The notes under the pieces are model-generated. The model made no database searches, was not told where the DNA came from, and saw only the letters and a list, made by a program, of their open reading frames with translations. Source: Amphiplicatus sp046296195 (lineage in GTDB: Bacteria; Pseudomonadota; Alphaproteobacteria; Caulobacterales; Parvularculaceae). From it: a DNA stretch of 31,213 nt. The position numbers and the translations under genes were made by a program. The stretch lies in contig JBKBLR010000033.1 of assembly GCA_046296195.1 (NCBI GenBank), forward strand, positions 1 through 31,213. The letters run 5' to 3'. Positions 16,188-24,475 of the stretch are shown piece after piece (within the stretch, counting starts at the first letter, position 1; each line of letters opens with the position of its first letter).

Positions 16188-16908
16188 CGGGCCCCGAGGC
16201 CTTCTTCTCGGCGCGCCGCGCCTTGATCGCCTCGGCGACTTCGAAGGCGACGTCCGCGCCCGGCGTGAAGCTGGCGATGAAGTGCTCGACGACGGAAGCC
16301 TCGCCCGTGATCTTCGAGCGCTTTCGGGTTTCGTCGAGATAGATTTCGCCGCGCATCGCCTGCATCAGCGTCGCGACGTCGGTCTCCATGCGCGCGACCG
16401 CCGGCGTGTCGCCGCCGCGCCGCGCCGTCATCGCGCCGTTCATGAAATAATAAGTGTACGAATGATCGTCGATCCGGAGCTGCAGGACGTAATTGGCGTG
16501 CAGCAGGGAAGATTCGTTGGCGAACATCTCGATCGCGAGCGCGACCGAATCGGGCGTCAGGTCGTTCGAGAAGAGGCACTCCTTCGGCGCCGAATCGCCG
16601 GGGCGCTCCATGAAGTATTTGATCGACCACAACATCAGCGCGCGCGCCGTCGGGCGCAGCTCCTCGCCCGCATCGGTCAGCCGGTAATGGGCGCGCCCGT
16701 CGCCGGCCGCGGCGATGAGGCCGGCTTCCTCGAGTTCTTTCAGCCTTTTGCTCAGAAGGTTGGTGCCGATGCCCGGCAGCGCGGCATGGAGATCGCCGAA
16801 CCGGCGGGGCCCCAGGAAAAGCTCGCGGATGATGAGGAAGGTCCAGCGCTCGCCGAGAAGGTCAAAGGCATAGGCGAGGATGCAATCCTGATTGTAAGTC
16901 CTTGACAT
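16162..16908 (-). CDS. HxlR-family winged-helix regulator with C-terminal SCP2-like extension
   Basis: 248 residues. Residues 1-100 form the HxlR winged helix: the Cys in YNQDCILAYAFDLLGERWTF, then LFLGPRRFGDLHAALPGIGTNLLSKRLKELEEAGLI and the wing HYRLTDAGEEL. Residues 110-235 form a separate domain that looks like the SCP2/sterol-carrier-like module seen in long HxlR proteins, which may bind a small hydrophobic ligand (inference). The single N-terminal Cys is where redox- or electrophile-sensing HxlR proteins carry their sensor. It starts at ATG 16908, with a 246-base gap to the divergent secreted-protein gene. Confidence 0.92.
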   Translation of the reverse strand: MSRTYNQDCILAYAFDLLGERWTFLIIRELFLGPRRFGDLHAALPGIGTNLLSKRLKELEEAGLIAAAGDGRAHYRLTDAGEELRPTARALMLWSIKYFMERPGDSAPKECLFSNDLTPDSVALAIEMFANESSLLHANYVLQLRIDDHSYTYYFMNGAMTARRGGDTPAVARMETDVATLMQAMRGEIYLDETRKRSKITGEASVVEHFIASFTPGADVAFEVAEAIKARRAEKKASGPVRRAAVTA

Positions 16909-17039
16909 TTAAGCCCTATTCCGTCTCTTCCCGAGCGATCCTTGTCATTTTCTGCGGGTCGCGGACACCGGTCCCTGCCGCTTCCTCGCCGGATCGTGCG
17001 CGGAGGATAGCATTTTTTCGTCACCAGACAAAAATGATA

Positions 17040-17067
17040 TTGACACTTTAAAAAGAAATAGTAAATA
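17040..17067 (+). promoter_or_regulatory. Probable promoter of the small periplasmic protein gene
   Basis: TTGACA (17040-17045), a 16-bp AT-rich spacer and TAAATA (17062-17067), in a locally AT-rich stretch of the 16909-17154 gap. The predicted start leaves a leader of about 80 bases before ATG 17155. Confidence 0.6.
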
Positions 17068-17154
17068 GGTCGTCACGATAGAGCGATGTGAACCAACCCA
17101 ATTTCGCCGCGTATAAAATCGAGAAGCCTTCCAACGCCAAAACGGAGAGTCCCA

Positions 17155-17436
17155 ATGAAAGCCCTTCTGACTGCTGTCGCCGCTTCCGCGCTCGTCCTTT
17201 CGGCCGCTCCGGCTTTCGCCGGCGAGCGTGAAAACCAGGTGTCGCTCTGCGCCTCGGCGCTCGACGCGCAAGGCCTCGCCAAGCAGGACGACTACCGCGC
17301 CAAATTCGTGAAAGCGAAGGGCGGCGCGGCGCAGACCGTCACCATCAAGCTCATTCCGAATGCGGAAGGGCCGTCGCTGACCGCTGAATGCCTCATCAAG
17401 AAAGGGGAAGTCGCGGAAGCCGCAATCCAGTCGTAA
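17155..17436 (+). CDS. Small secreted (periplasmic) protein of unknown function
   Basis: 93 residues with a textbook signal peptide: basic start MKALL, hydrophobic core, and cleavage after ALVLSAAPAFA (about residue 22). The mature ~71-residue part has two cysteines (VSLCASALDAQG and LTAECLIKKG) that could form a disulfide. It ends in a short beta-rich segment. The ribosome-binding site is ACGGAG, 8 bases upstream. Single-gene unit: its own promoter (17040-17067) and a strong terminator (17560-17595). No family was recognised, though similar 'hypothetical exported' proteins with an xxTI(K/R)LIPN stretch are common in Hyphomicrobiales. Confidence 0.85.
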   Translation: MKALLTAVAASALVLSAAPAFAGERENQVSLCASALDAQGLAKQDDYRAKFVKAKGGAAQTVTIKLIPNAEGPSLTAECLIKKGEVAEAAIQS

Positions 17437-17559
17437 GCATCCGACGCGCCCCCGGAAAGCGGACGCCGGTTTCCGGCAAGGGCGCGCGCCCTGAAGAGTA
17501 AAAGCCAAAACGCGCCTGCGGGCTTTCCGTCCCACCCTGACCGGAGGGCCCGCCTGAAG

Positions 17560-17595
17560 AAAACGCCCGCGCCGCCCCTTGCGCGGGCGTTTTTT
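17560..17595 (+). terminator. Strong rho-independent terminator
   Basis: AAAACGCCCGCGC (17560-17572), loop CGCCCCTT, GCGCGGGCG (17581-17589) and a T tract to 17595. It lies between the secreted-protein gene and the convergent AraC gene (ends 17599); the A-rich 5' flank lets it also work for the minus strand. Confidence 0.88.
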
Positions 17596-17598
17596 CGT

Positions 17599-18444
17599 TC
17601 AACCGCGCGCGGCCGGCGGCGCAACACCGTCGACGACGATGCTGCGGAGGATGCGGTCGCCGTGGCGCGCCTTGTTCCTCACATAGGCGCCGGGCGTGAT
17701 TTCGGCGAAGGCGCAAAACTCCCGGATGAGGTGGGCCTGATCGGCGTAATCGTCCGCGCCCGGAGGGCCGCCGGCCTCCCATGGGCGCGGGTGAAATCGG
17801 CGCAGCGTTCTGTCAAAGCGCCGGATGCGCGCATAGATCTTGGGGTTCGCGCCGAACTCCGCCGTGAAGAGGCGCCGGAAATGCCGTTCGGAAAGGCCGA
17901 GGCGGCGGGCGGCCTGGGAAACGCCGCCATCCTCGCCCAGCGCCTCCAGCCCGCTTGCGATCAGCGGCGGCGCCGGCGCAGCGGCGACTGCCGCCGCGAG
18001 GATTTCCGTCGCCTCTCGCCGCCAGCGGTCAAAGTCGGACGTGGTGACAGCGGCAAGGTTCGCTGCGATCTGAGGCGACAGGGTTGCAAGCGGCGCCGCC
18101 TCGTTGACGAGCGCGCCCGGCGCAGCGCCGGCGAGCACCCTGAACCCCGCGGGTGTCAATCCGAAGGCGAACACCTCAATCCGCTGCGCGGCGTAGCCGT
18201 ACCCCCGCTTCAGTCGCGGGCCCCATAGCGAGAGGGGGGGAACCTCCCGCCACGAGGCGCCGTCCTCGATTTCACGGATGAAATAAGGATCGGCGCGCCG
18301 CACCTGAACGGAGGTCCGCGCTTCGGGAAGGATCAGCACGACATCGCCGCCGCGCGCGTCCCGGCGATGCACAAAGCCGAAAACCCAGGGCGCGAGCGGC
18401 GCTGGCGGCGGGACAAGTCGCATGATGTCAGCAGCGGCGTTCAT
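17599..18444 (-). CDS. AraC-family transcriptional regulator
   Basis: 281 residues. The N-terminal ~150 residues form an uncharacterised sensory domain (PPPAPLAPWVFGFVHRRDA ... IEVFAFGLTPAGFRVLAG), of the DUF6597-like type often fused to AraC helix-turn-helix domains. Residues ~165-265 hold the two helix-turn-helix units: GGVSQAARRLGLSERHFRRLF and then DQAHLIREFCAFAEITPGAYV. The ATG at 18444 is used; ATG 18423 (MRLVPPPAP) is possible. It is divergent from the CPBP protease gene across 94 bases, which is a plausible target. Confidence 0.92.
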   Translation of the reverse strand: MNAAADIMRLVPPPAPLAPWVFGFVHRRDARGGDVVLILPEARTSVQVRRADPYFIREIEDGASWREVPPLSLWGPRLKRGYGYAAQRIEVFAFGLTPAGFRVLAGAAPGALVNEAAPLATLSPQIAANLAAVTTSDFDRWRREATEILAAAVAAAPAPPLIASGLEALGEDGGVSQAARRLGLSERHFRRLFTAEFGANPKIYARIRRFDRTLRRFHPRPWEAGGPPGADDYADQAHLIREFCAFAEITPGAYVRNKARHGDRILRSIVVDGVAPPAARG

Positions 18445-18538
18445 AAGCGGCGGTTCAAGGGCCGGTGGCCGAATTATTCAATCCTGCGATTTGATTGTAG
18501 GCTAGCCGAAGGGGCCACAAGAAAAGCGGGGCGAGATC

Positions 18539-19276
18539 ATGCAAACGGCCGGAAGAGCGCTCTTGTCGCTTGGCGTCATGGCGGCGCTGATGGGCGGGGA
18601 CCGGCTCGAGGGGCTGCGTCCGGTGCTGAAGGCGACGGCGCTCGGCGAAATTCCCTATGGCGTGACCACGGCCATCAACACGCTCGGCCTTGTTCTGCTC
18701 GCGACGGTCATTCTCCTCTTCGGCGGGCGCGAGGCGCGCCCCCTCGCGCGGCTCGCCGGGCTTTCGGCGCCGGCCCGGCGTCCGCTGCTCTTTGCGGGCG
18801 CGATTTTCATCCCCGCGACGGCGACCGCTTTCCTGATCGCCGAACCCGCCGCGGAGATCAGCCTTTACGATCAGGCGTTTCTCTCAGGGATTTTTCCGGT
18901 GATGGAGGAGATCGGCTTTCGCGGCCTTGCGATCGGCGCGCTGATGCGGCTGGCGGGCTGGCCGTTCGTTCTCGCCGCGCTCGCGCCCGCAGCGGTCTTC
19001 GGGGCCGTTCATGCCGCGCAAGGCGAGGGGCTTGCCGAAATCGCCGGCGTCGTCGCCATCACCGGCGTCGGCGGTTTCCTGCTCGGGTGGATTTTCATCC
19101 GCTGGGGCTTCAACCTGTGGCCGGCGATCTTCGCCCATGCCGGCATGAACGCGTTGTGGGGGTTTTTCGATCTCGGCGAGAACGCGATCGGCGGCTGGAG
19201 CGGCAACGCGCTCCGCCTCGGGGTGATCGCCGCCGCAATCAGCCTGACGCTCCTCATGGCGCCGAAGAAGGCGTGA
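18539..19276 (+). CDS. CPBP-family intramembrane metalloprotease (Rce1/Abi-like)
   Basis: 245 residues with about seven membrane segments. All three motifs of the family are present: motif 1 MEEIGFRG (E123, E124, R128), motif 2 FGAVH (F154, H158), and motif 3 HAGMN (H200, N204). These coordinate zinc in Rce1-type proteases that cleave within or near the membrane. Bacterial members act in bacteriocin immunity or maturation or have unknown substrates; no small peptide gene is visible beside it. Start ATG 18539 behind GGGCGAG. Confidence 0.92.
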   Translation: MQTAGRALLSLGVMAALMGGDRLEGLRPVLKATALGEIPYGVTTAINTLGLVLLATVILLFGGREARPLARLAGLSAPARRPLLFAGAIFIPATATAFLIAEPAAEISLYDQAFLSGIFPVMEEIGFRGLAIGALMRLAGWPFVLAALAPAAVFGAVHAAQGEGLAEIAGVVAITGVGGFLLGWIFIRWGFNLWPAIFAHAGMNALWGFFDLGENAIGGWSGNALRLGVIAAAISLTLLMAPKKA

Positions 19277-19283
19277 GGCGAGC

Positions 19284-19712
19284 CTATTTCCTCGCGGGCG
19301 GAATGCGTTCGAAGCGCATCAGGCGCTCGATGTATTCCTCCGGCAGCGGCGCGGTCTCCCGCGTGCCCTTCTTCACATAGATATAGGTAAGCTTGCCCTC
19401 ATTCAGCAGCGTGTCGCCGCGGAAGACGGCGCAGGCGCAGTCGAGCGACTTCGTCCCGATGCGCGCGGCGCGGATGCCGATCTTGAGTTCATCGTCGAAA
19501 AACGCCGAGCCCTTGAAGTCGCATTCGGCGTGCGCGGTCAAAAATTCCGGCGCCTCGTTCCACGAGGCATAGCCGAGCGCGCGCGTCCATTCCCACACGG
19601 CGATGTCGTAATAGAGGAAATAATTGACGTTGAAGACGATGCCTTGCGCGTCGCACTCGTTCCAGCGCACGCGAAGGGGATGAAGGAAAGCGAAATCAGC
19701 GGGGGAAATCAT
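19284..19712 (-). CDS. Acyl-CoA thioesterase, 4HBT/YbgC-like hotdog
   Basis: 142 residues with a single hotdog fold. The catalytic segment is HPLRVRWNECDAQGIVFNVNYF, with the Asp that in YbgC and 4-hydroxybenzoyl-CoA thioesterases attacks the thioester (numbered about D21). The rest keeps the family pattern (AHAECDFKGSAFFDDELKIGIRA ... LNEGKLTYIYV). Substrate is unknown; short- to medium-chain or aromatic acyl-CoA is typical. It sits head-to-tail after sucC on the same strand, but 239 bases separate them. The convergent CPBP gene ends 7 bases away. Confidence 0.92.
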   Translation of the reverse strand: MISPADFAFLHPLRVRWNECDAQGIVFNVNYFLYYDIAVWEWTRALGYASWNEAPEFLTAHAECDFKGSAFFDDELKIGIRAARIGTKSLDCACAVFRGDTLLNEGKLTYIYVKKGTRETAPLPEEYIERLMRFERIPPARK

Positions 19713-19951
19713 GCTGTCGCTGCGGATAATCGTTCCAGAATCATGAATTCTTCAGCGCCGGCGACGTAAAGCTTAAATCCATCCTGATGATCGCGCTCAT
19801 CATCTGATTCCGAAGCCCCAACCCGAAATTAGCGACCACCGGCCGCCCTTATCCTTCCTGCTGCGTCGTGCCTGTAGAAATCGGTGGTCCATTCATCGAG
19901 GTTGTTCTGAACGAACATTCGTCAGGGACGGCGCCGGTTTGCTGATCCCGC
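19713..19951. other. Intergenic, no confident gene
   Basis: The 239 bases between the thioesterase start and sucC stop hold no convincing gene. A short minus-strand frame (19829-19918, 29 residues) exists but has no recognisable features. An 8-bp inverted repeat, GACCACCG/CGGTGGTC, is present inside that frame. sucD, which usually follows sucC, is absent here. Confidence 0.5.
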
Positions 19952-21142
19952 TCACCCCACCGCCTTCACGATCTTCGCCGCCGCGTCTTCGAGGTCGTCC
20001 GCCGAGGTGATGGCGAGGCCGCTCTCGTTCAGGATTCTCTTGCCGAGCTCCACGTTCGTGCCTTCGAGGCGCACGACCAGCGGCACTTTGAGGCCCACTT
20101 CTTTCACGGCGGCGATGATGCCTTCCGCGATGGTGTCGCAGCGCATGATGCCGCCGAAGATGTTGACGAGAATTCCCTGCACCGCCTTGTCGGAGGTGAT
20201 GATCTTGAAGGCTTCCGTCACCTTCTCTTTGGTCGCGCCGCCGCCGACGTCGAGGAAGTTCGCCGGCTCCGCGCCATAATGCTTGATGATGTCCATCGTC
20301 GACATGGCGAGGCCCGCGCCGTTCACCATGCAGCCGATATTGCCATCGAGCTTGACATAGGAGAGATCGAATTCCTTCGCGCGGCGCTCGAACTCGTTCT
20401 CTTCCGTTTCATCGCGCAGGGCCGCGACATCAGGGTGGCGGAAGATCGCATTGTCGTCGAAGCCGACCTTGGCGTCGAGGACGCGCAGGTTCCCGTCTTT
20501 CGTCACGATCAGCGGATTGACCTCCAGAATCGCCATGTCCTTCTCGACGAAGGCCTTGTAGAGCTGCGCGGTCAGCTTGCCGCATTGTTTGGCGAGGTCG
20601 CCCTTCAGCGCGAGAGCGTCGGCGATGCGCCGGCCGTGATGGGGCATGAAGCCGGTCGCCGGGTCGATCCGTACGGTGACGATCTTTTCCGGCGTCTCCG
20701 CCGCGACTTCCTCGATGTTCATGCCGCCCTCGGTCGAGACGATGAAGGCGACGCTGGCGCTCGCACGGTCGACGAGGGCGGAAAGGTAAAGCTCCCTGGC
20801 GATGTCCGACCCGTCTTCGATATAGATGCGGTTCACTTGCTTGCCGGTCTCGCCGGTCTGCTTCGTGACGAGCGTCGCGCCCAGCATCTGCTTCGTGAAT
20901 TCGGCGGCCTCAGCGGGCGACTTCGCGAGCCTGACGCCGCCCTTCTCGCCGGCGGAAGGCTCCTTGAACTTGCCCTTGCCGCGCCCACCCGCATGGATCT
21001 GCGCCTTGACGACGTAGAGGGGGCCGGGGAGGGACTTCGCCGCCGCCTCGGCGTCTTTCGCATCGAACACCGCGACCCCCTTCGACACCGGTACGCCGAA
21101 GGATTTCAGAAGCTCTTTGGCCTGGTATTCGTGGATGTTCAT
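19952..21142 (-). CDS. sucC: Succinate--CoA ligase (ADP-forming) subunit beta
   Basis: The beta subunit of the TCA-cycle enzyme that makes ATP while hydrolysing succinyl-CoA. It has 396 residues, near the E. coli length (388). It opens MNIHEYQAKELLKSFGVPV, followed by the ATP-grasp loop KAQIHAGGRGKGKFKEP, the acidic nucleotide-binding residues in MAILEVNPLIV and LRVLDAKVGFDDNA, and the CoA ligase half (LDVGGGATKEKV, LVNIFGGIMRCD, VVRLEGTNVELGK). The glycine loop GGRGKGKFK and VNRIYIE fit SucC rather than the malate-CoA ligase MtkA of serine-cycle methylotrophs. GGAGCCCCC precedes the ATG. No sucD, sucA or mdh is adjacent, which is unusual for this order. Confidence 0.96.
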   Translation of the reverse strand: MNIHEYQAKELLKSFGVPVSKGVAVFDAKDAEAAAKSLPGPLYVVKAQIHAGGRGKGKFKEPSAGEKGGVRLAKSPAEAAEFTKQMLGATLVTKQTGETGKQVNRIYIEDGSDIARELYLSALVDRASASVAFIVSTEGGMNIEEVAAETPEKIVTVRIDPATGFMPHHGRRIADALALKGDLAKQCGKLTAQLYKAFVEKDMAILEVNPLIVTKDGNLRVLDAKVGFDDNAIFRHPDVAALRDETEENEFERRAKEFDLSYVKLDGNIGCMVNGAGLAMSTMDIIKHYGAEPANFLDVGGGATKEKVTEAFKIITSDKAVQGILVNIFGGIMRCDTIAEGIIAAVKEVGLKVPLVVRLEGTNVELGKRILNESGLAITSADDLEDAAAKIVKAVG

Positions 21143-21242
21143 CGGGGGCTCCGCGGAGGGGTCGAATTCACGCCCCGCTTAGCCCGGCGCGTGCGGGCCC
21201 GCAACCGCCCGCCGACGGCGGACGCCCCTGCGGCCCGGCGCC

Positions 21243-21626
21243 TCATCCCGCGGGTTCGATCAAGTTCCACCGGGCGCCGTATAAATCTTCAAAAACGGCG
21301 ACGGTTCCATAGGGTTCATGCCGCGGCGCTTCGAGGAACCTGACACCTTTCGCCAGCATCGCGGCGTGATCGCGCGCAAAATCGTCCGTATAAAGAAAAA
21401 GAAAGACGCGCCCGGCGCCTTGCGCGCCGACAGCGGCTTCCTGCGCCGGCCCGTCGGCCCTGGCGAGAAGAAGGCTCGCCCCGCCCCTCGGCGGCGCCAC
21501 GACGACCCCGCGTTTCCCCGGCGACAGCGGCTTTTCATCCAGCAGCGTAAAGCCCAGCTTGTCCGTGAACCACTGGATCGCCTCGTCATAATCCCGAACG
21601 AGATAGGCGACGAGCGCGAGCTTCAT
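21243..21626 (-). CDS. VOC-family (glyoxalase/bleomycin resistance-like) protein
   Basis: 127 residues from ATG 21626, which overlaps the upstream thioesterase stop as ATGA, so the two are translationally coupled. One beta-alpha-beta-beta-beta module pair: MKLALVAYLVRDYDEAIQWF, DKLGFTLLDE, then FLFLYTDDFARDHAAML and APRHEPYGTVAVFEDLYGARWNLIEP. The closing E-x-YG-xx-W-LIEP is typical of VOC proteins that bind a divalent metal. The longer open frame reaching 21749 is read-through. Function unknown; partner of the thioesterase. Confidence 0.9.
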   Translation of the reverse strand: MKLALVAYLVRDYDEAIQWFTDKLGFTLLDEKPLSPGKRGVVVAPPRGGASLLLARADGPAQEAAVGAQGAGRVFLFLYTDDFARDHAAMLAKGVRFLEAPRHEPYGTVAVFEDLYGARWNLIEPAG

Positions 21627-22411
21627 ATGAAAATCGCAACCGACTGGCGCCCGGCGATGACCGGCTCGCCCGCGCGATTCCAGATGAACATGTCCTGGCT
21701 CGAATAGCCCTCGGCGGCGTTCTCCGCCCGGCTTTCGAGCAGCCACCATCCGTCATCTGTCGTTGGGTGATCGGTGAGGAAGTTGAGCCCCCAGGTCATC
21801 GAGCTGATGCGCGCAAAGGTCGGGAACATCGGCATGATCGCAGGCGGGGGCATGTCGGCGAGAGCGAGCAGCGCTGCGACCGAGCCCGCTTCCGGGTCGC
21901 GGTGGCGGACCCAGATGAAATGATCGTGTTCCTTCGAGGCGCTTACCGGGACGCCGCCTTTCGCCAGCCTGACGTCGAAATTCCGCGCGAAGGCCGGCCC
22001 CTCGACGCCCGGCGGGAAGAAAAAGCCTGCGTCCTCCGGCCCTGGAAGATCGGGCGGCCGTGTGAAGTGGCGGTTGAACATTGACGCCCGCGCCCGACCG
22101 AAGGCGAAAACCGACCGCGCGGCAAGGCCGGCATCGCCCGAAAGGTCCGCATTGACGAAGCTCACGGATTTTCCTTGCCGCAGCATCGACGCGGTGACGC
22201 GGACCTCGCCTTCGGCAGGTCCTACGAAGGAAATCTGGGCCGAGCGAAGCGGGGGCAGGCCGGGGAATGTCCGAAGGGCGCCTTCAAGGCAGAGCGCGGC
22301 GGTCAAGCCCCCGTAAAAGGTCCGCCCTTGCAGCCAGTTTTCGGGAACGCGGCCCCGAAAGCCGCCGGGCGTCACGGTGAAAGCAGAGATAATCTCCGTA
22401 TACGTCGCCAT
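21623..22411 (-). CDS. Acyl-CoA thioesterase, TesB-like double hotdog
   Basis: 262 residues with two hotdog halves. The N-terminal half has NWLQGRTFYGGLTAALCLEG, PPLRSAQISFVGPAEGEV and RQGKSVSFVNADLSGDA; the C-terminal half has MTWGLNFLT, WWLLESRAENAAEGYSSQD and MFIWNRAGEPVIAGRQSVAI. This is the 4HBT_3/TesB-type layout that hydrolyses medium- to long-chain acyl-CoA. Start ATG 22411, with only 4 bases between its start and the stop of the amidohydrolase; the ATGA overlap with the VOC gene implies a single transcript (amidohydrolase-thioesterase-VOC). Confidence 0.9.
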   Translation of the reverse strand: MATYTEIISAFTVTPGGFRGRVPENWLQGRTFYGGLTAALCLEGALRTFPGLPPLRSAQISFVGPAEGEVRVTASMLRQGKSVSFVNADLSGDAGLAARSVFAFGRARASMFNRHFTRPPDLPGPEDAGFFFPPGVEGPAFARNFDVRLAKGGVPVSASKEHDHFIWVRHRDPEAGSVAALLALADMPPPAIMPMFPTFARISSMTWGLNFLTDHPTTDDGWWLLESRAENAAEGYSSQDMFIWNRAGEPVIAGRQSVAIFI

Positions 22412-22415
22412 GCGC

Positions 22416-24440
22416 CTAGTTCGGCGAGCTCGAATACCCCGCCGCCTCGCGCAGGGCGGCGCCGTCCATCAGGCGTCCGTCCTGCACCACCAATTCAACC
22501 TGACGCAGCGCCCCGATCGACTTCGACACGTCACCGTTGACGAGCAGGAGGTCCGCCTCCTGTCCGGCGGCGATTGACCCTACCTTGCCGCCGAGCCCTA
22601 ACGCCTTGGCCGCGCCGCTGGTCGCAGCGCCGAGCGCTTCGGCGTTGGTCATGCCCGCGCGAACGTAGAGTTCGAGCTCGCGGATGAGGTCCGAGGGAAG
22701 GCCGTCCGTGCCGGAGACGATCGGCACGCCCATCTCATGCATCACGCGCACCGTCTCAACGAGCTTCAAAAAGCTCGCGCGCATGTCGGCGCGGGTCGCG
22801 TCATAGCCTTCCGGCGCGACGAGGCCGCCCGACTTGAACTGCCGCTCGACCTGCGGCGGCACGACGCCGAGGAAGGGGAGATAGCCGGGCGAGACCTCGC
22901 CCTGTTCCGGCACGAAGCTTTGTTCGTAGACCGTCAATGTCGGGTCGATGACGATTTGTTTGGCCGCCAGCGTCTCGATGAGGCCTTTCATCGGCTCGGT
23001 GCTGAGGTCGATTGATTGCGCGTATTTGCCCGGACCGAAAAAGCGATTGAGCCCGCTCGAGGTCTTGACGACGTCATCCGGCATTGCATCCATCACGACG
23101 AAATTGATGTGGTTGACGCCGTCATAGCCGGCGGCGACCGCCTCCGAGGGGCGCATGCCGGCGGGGATGTGCCCCTGCACGCTCATCCCCAGACGGTGCG
23201 CTTCCTCGGCGAGCGGCGCGACCCATGCCGGATTGATCGTGCCGTAAAGCTTGACGCCGAGATGGCCTTCGGCCTTGCCGATCGCGAGTTCCTTTTTGCC
23301 TTCCTCGACCGAATGGATGCGGACGAAGCCTTGCGCGGAAAGGGGGCCGTCGCCGTCCATGCCGAGGATCGGAAAGATCGTCGGGCCGAGGAGCCGGCCC
23401 TCGTCAATGCGCTTCTTCCGTTCAAGGAGCGTCCTTTTCTCATTGCCGATGTCGCGCACATTGACGATGCCCTGGCTGAGGGCGAGCACGCCCGAACCGT
23501 CGCCGCCCGAATGGTAATGCATGTCCCAGAGGCCCGGAACGAGCGTCTTGCCCGTGCCGTCGATGACGCTGGCGCCTTCGGGCGCCTTCACCTTGCCGTT
23601 CTTGCCGACGGCGGCGATCGTCGCGCCCTCGACCAGCACCGACATCTTCTTCTTGAAGCGGGCGCCGTCATAAAGCGTGACATTACGGAACAGCACGGGC
23701 CCCTCCGGCGCCTTGGCGATTTTTGCAGCGAGCGCCGGCGCGCGCGCGGCGAGCGCTGCGGTCTCAGCGTCGATGAGCTGCTGGCGCACGCCCTCCCATC
23801 CTTTCGGCAGCCACGACAGCCAGCCAACGGTCGCGAAGAATTCGCCCCTGTCATCCGCCCAAAGGATGGAAGGCTCGAAGGAAAGGCCCACGATCGCCTT
23901 CGCGGTCAGCGTTTTCTTCTTTCCATTTGCAGAGACTTCAAGCGTCGTCAGGTCGCTGATGCTCGCCGCGCCGCCGGGCAGGGCGTCGAGGCGTCCGTCC
24001 GCGTCCTTGGTCAACGCGCCGAGCAGCACGGCGTTCACATCCGCCGGCCCGCCGAAGGGGACATAAACGAGATTGTCGCGCCATGGGGCCTCGCCGTCGT
24101 CCGCCGGGGTTTTCCAGCGCGCAATCTTGTTCTCGATGCGGAAGGTTTCACCCGCATCGCCCGACGGCGTGACGCCCCTGATCTGCATCGACGTCGGCAA
24201 GCCGTCGGCGCCGACGACCGTCGCGTGATCGACGTCATAGGTGAGGCCGCGCAAGACGATCTTCATGCGCGCGCGGCGGACGCCGTCCTTGTCCGTCCAG
24301 ACTTTTTCCTCGCCATGTTGACCGCCGGCCGAAAGGATCGACCAGACCCTGGCGCTCGCGGGCGCTTCGGCGAGCTCGCTCGCGAGCGCGACGGCAAAAA
24401 GGTTCGATCCGGCGGCGAGCAGGGCGGCGAATTTTTTCAT
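22416..24440 (-). CDS. Secreted metal-dependent amidohydrolase with N-terminal extra domain
   Basis: 674 residues from ATG 24440. The N-terminus (MKKFAALLAAGSNLFAVALA) is signal-peptide-like. Residues ~30-230 form a beta-rich module not seen in classic dihydroorotase-type enzymes. Residues ~245-665 are the amidohydrolase: a leading beta-sandwich (ASVIDGTGKTLVPG), HxH in DMHYHSG (H308, H310), a bridging Lys candidate in GVKLYG (K397), QGHIP (H424), NHINF (H444) and the catalytic Asp in SGTDG (D579). Complete metal ligands suggest an active enzyme. The substrate (peptide, lactone, carbamate or other) is not defined. The open frame extends to 24827 through the DCC gene, but that is read-through. 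Confidence 0.9.
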   Translation of the reverse strand: MKKFAALLAAGSNLFAVALASELAEAPASARVWSILSAGGQHGEEKVWTDKDGVRRARMKIVLRGLTYDVDHATVVGADGLPTSMQIRGVTPSGDAGETFRIENKIARWKTPADDGEAPWRDNLVYVPFGGPADVNAVLLGALTKDADGRLDALPGGAASISDLTTLEVSANGKKKTLTAKAIVGLSFEPSILWADDRGEFFATVGWLSWLPKGWEGVRQQLIDAETAALAARAPALAAKIAKAPEGPVLFRNVTLYDGARFKKKMSVLVEGATIAAVGKNGKVKAPEGASVIDGTGKTLVPGLWDMHYHSGGDGSGVLALSQGIVNVRDIGNEKRTLLERKKRIDEGRLLGPTIFPILGMDGDGPLSAQGFVRIHSVEEGKKELAIGKAEGHLGVKLYGTINPAWVAPLAEEAHRLGMSVQGHIPAGMRPSEAVAAGYDGVNHINFVVMDAMPDDVVKTSSGLNRFFGPGKYAQSIDLSTEPMKGLIETLAAKQIVIDPTLTVYEQSFVPEQGEVSPGYLPFLGVVPPQVERQFKSGGLVAPEGYDATRADMRASFLKLVETVRVMHEMGVPIVSGTDGLPSDLIRELELYVRAGMTNAEALGAATSGAAKALGLGGKVGSIAAGQEADLLLVNGDVSKSIGALRQVELVVQDGRLMDGAALREAAGYSSSPN

Positions 24441-24475
24441 GGCGGCGGGTTCCTTGCGATGATCGCGGGGGAACC

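Noticed and set aside
19952..21142. Malate--CoA ligase MtkA of the serine cycle
   Set aside because: The longer glycine/lysine loop and other stretches fit SucC, and no mtkB or other serine-cycle gene is adjacent.
20279..21343. 354-codon + strand frame opposite sucC
   Set aside because: Shadow of sucC; no homology features.
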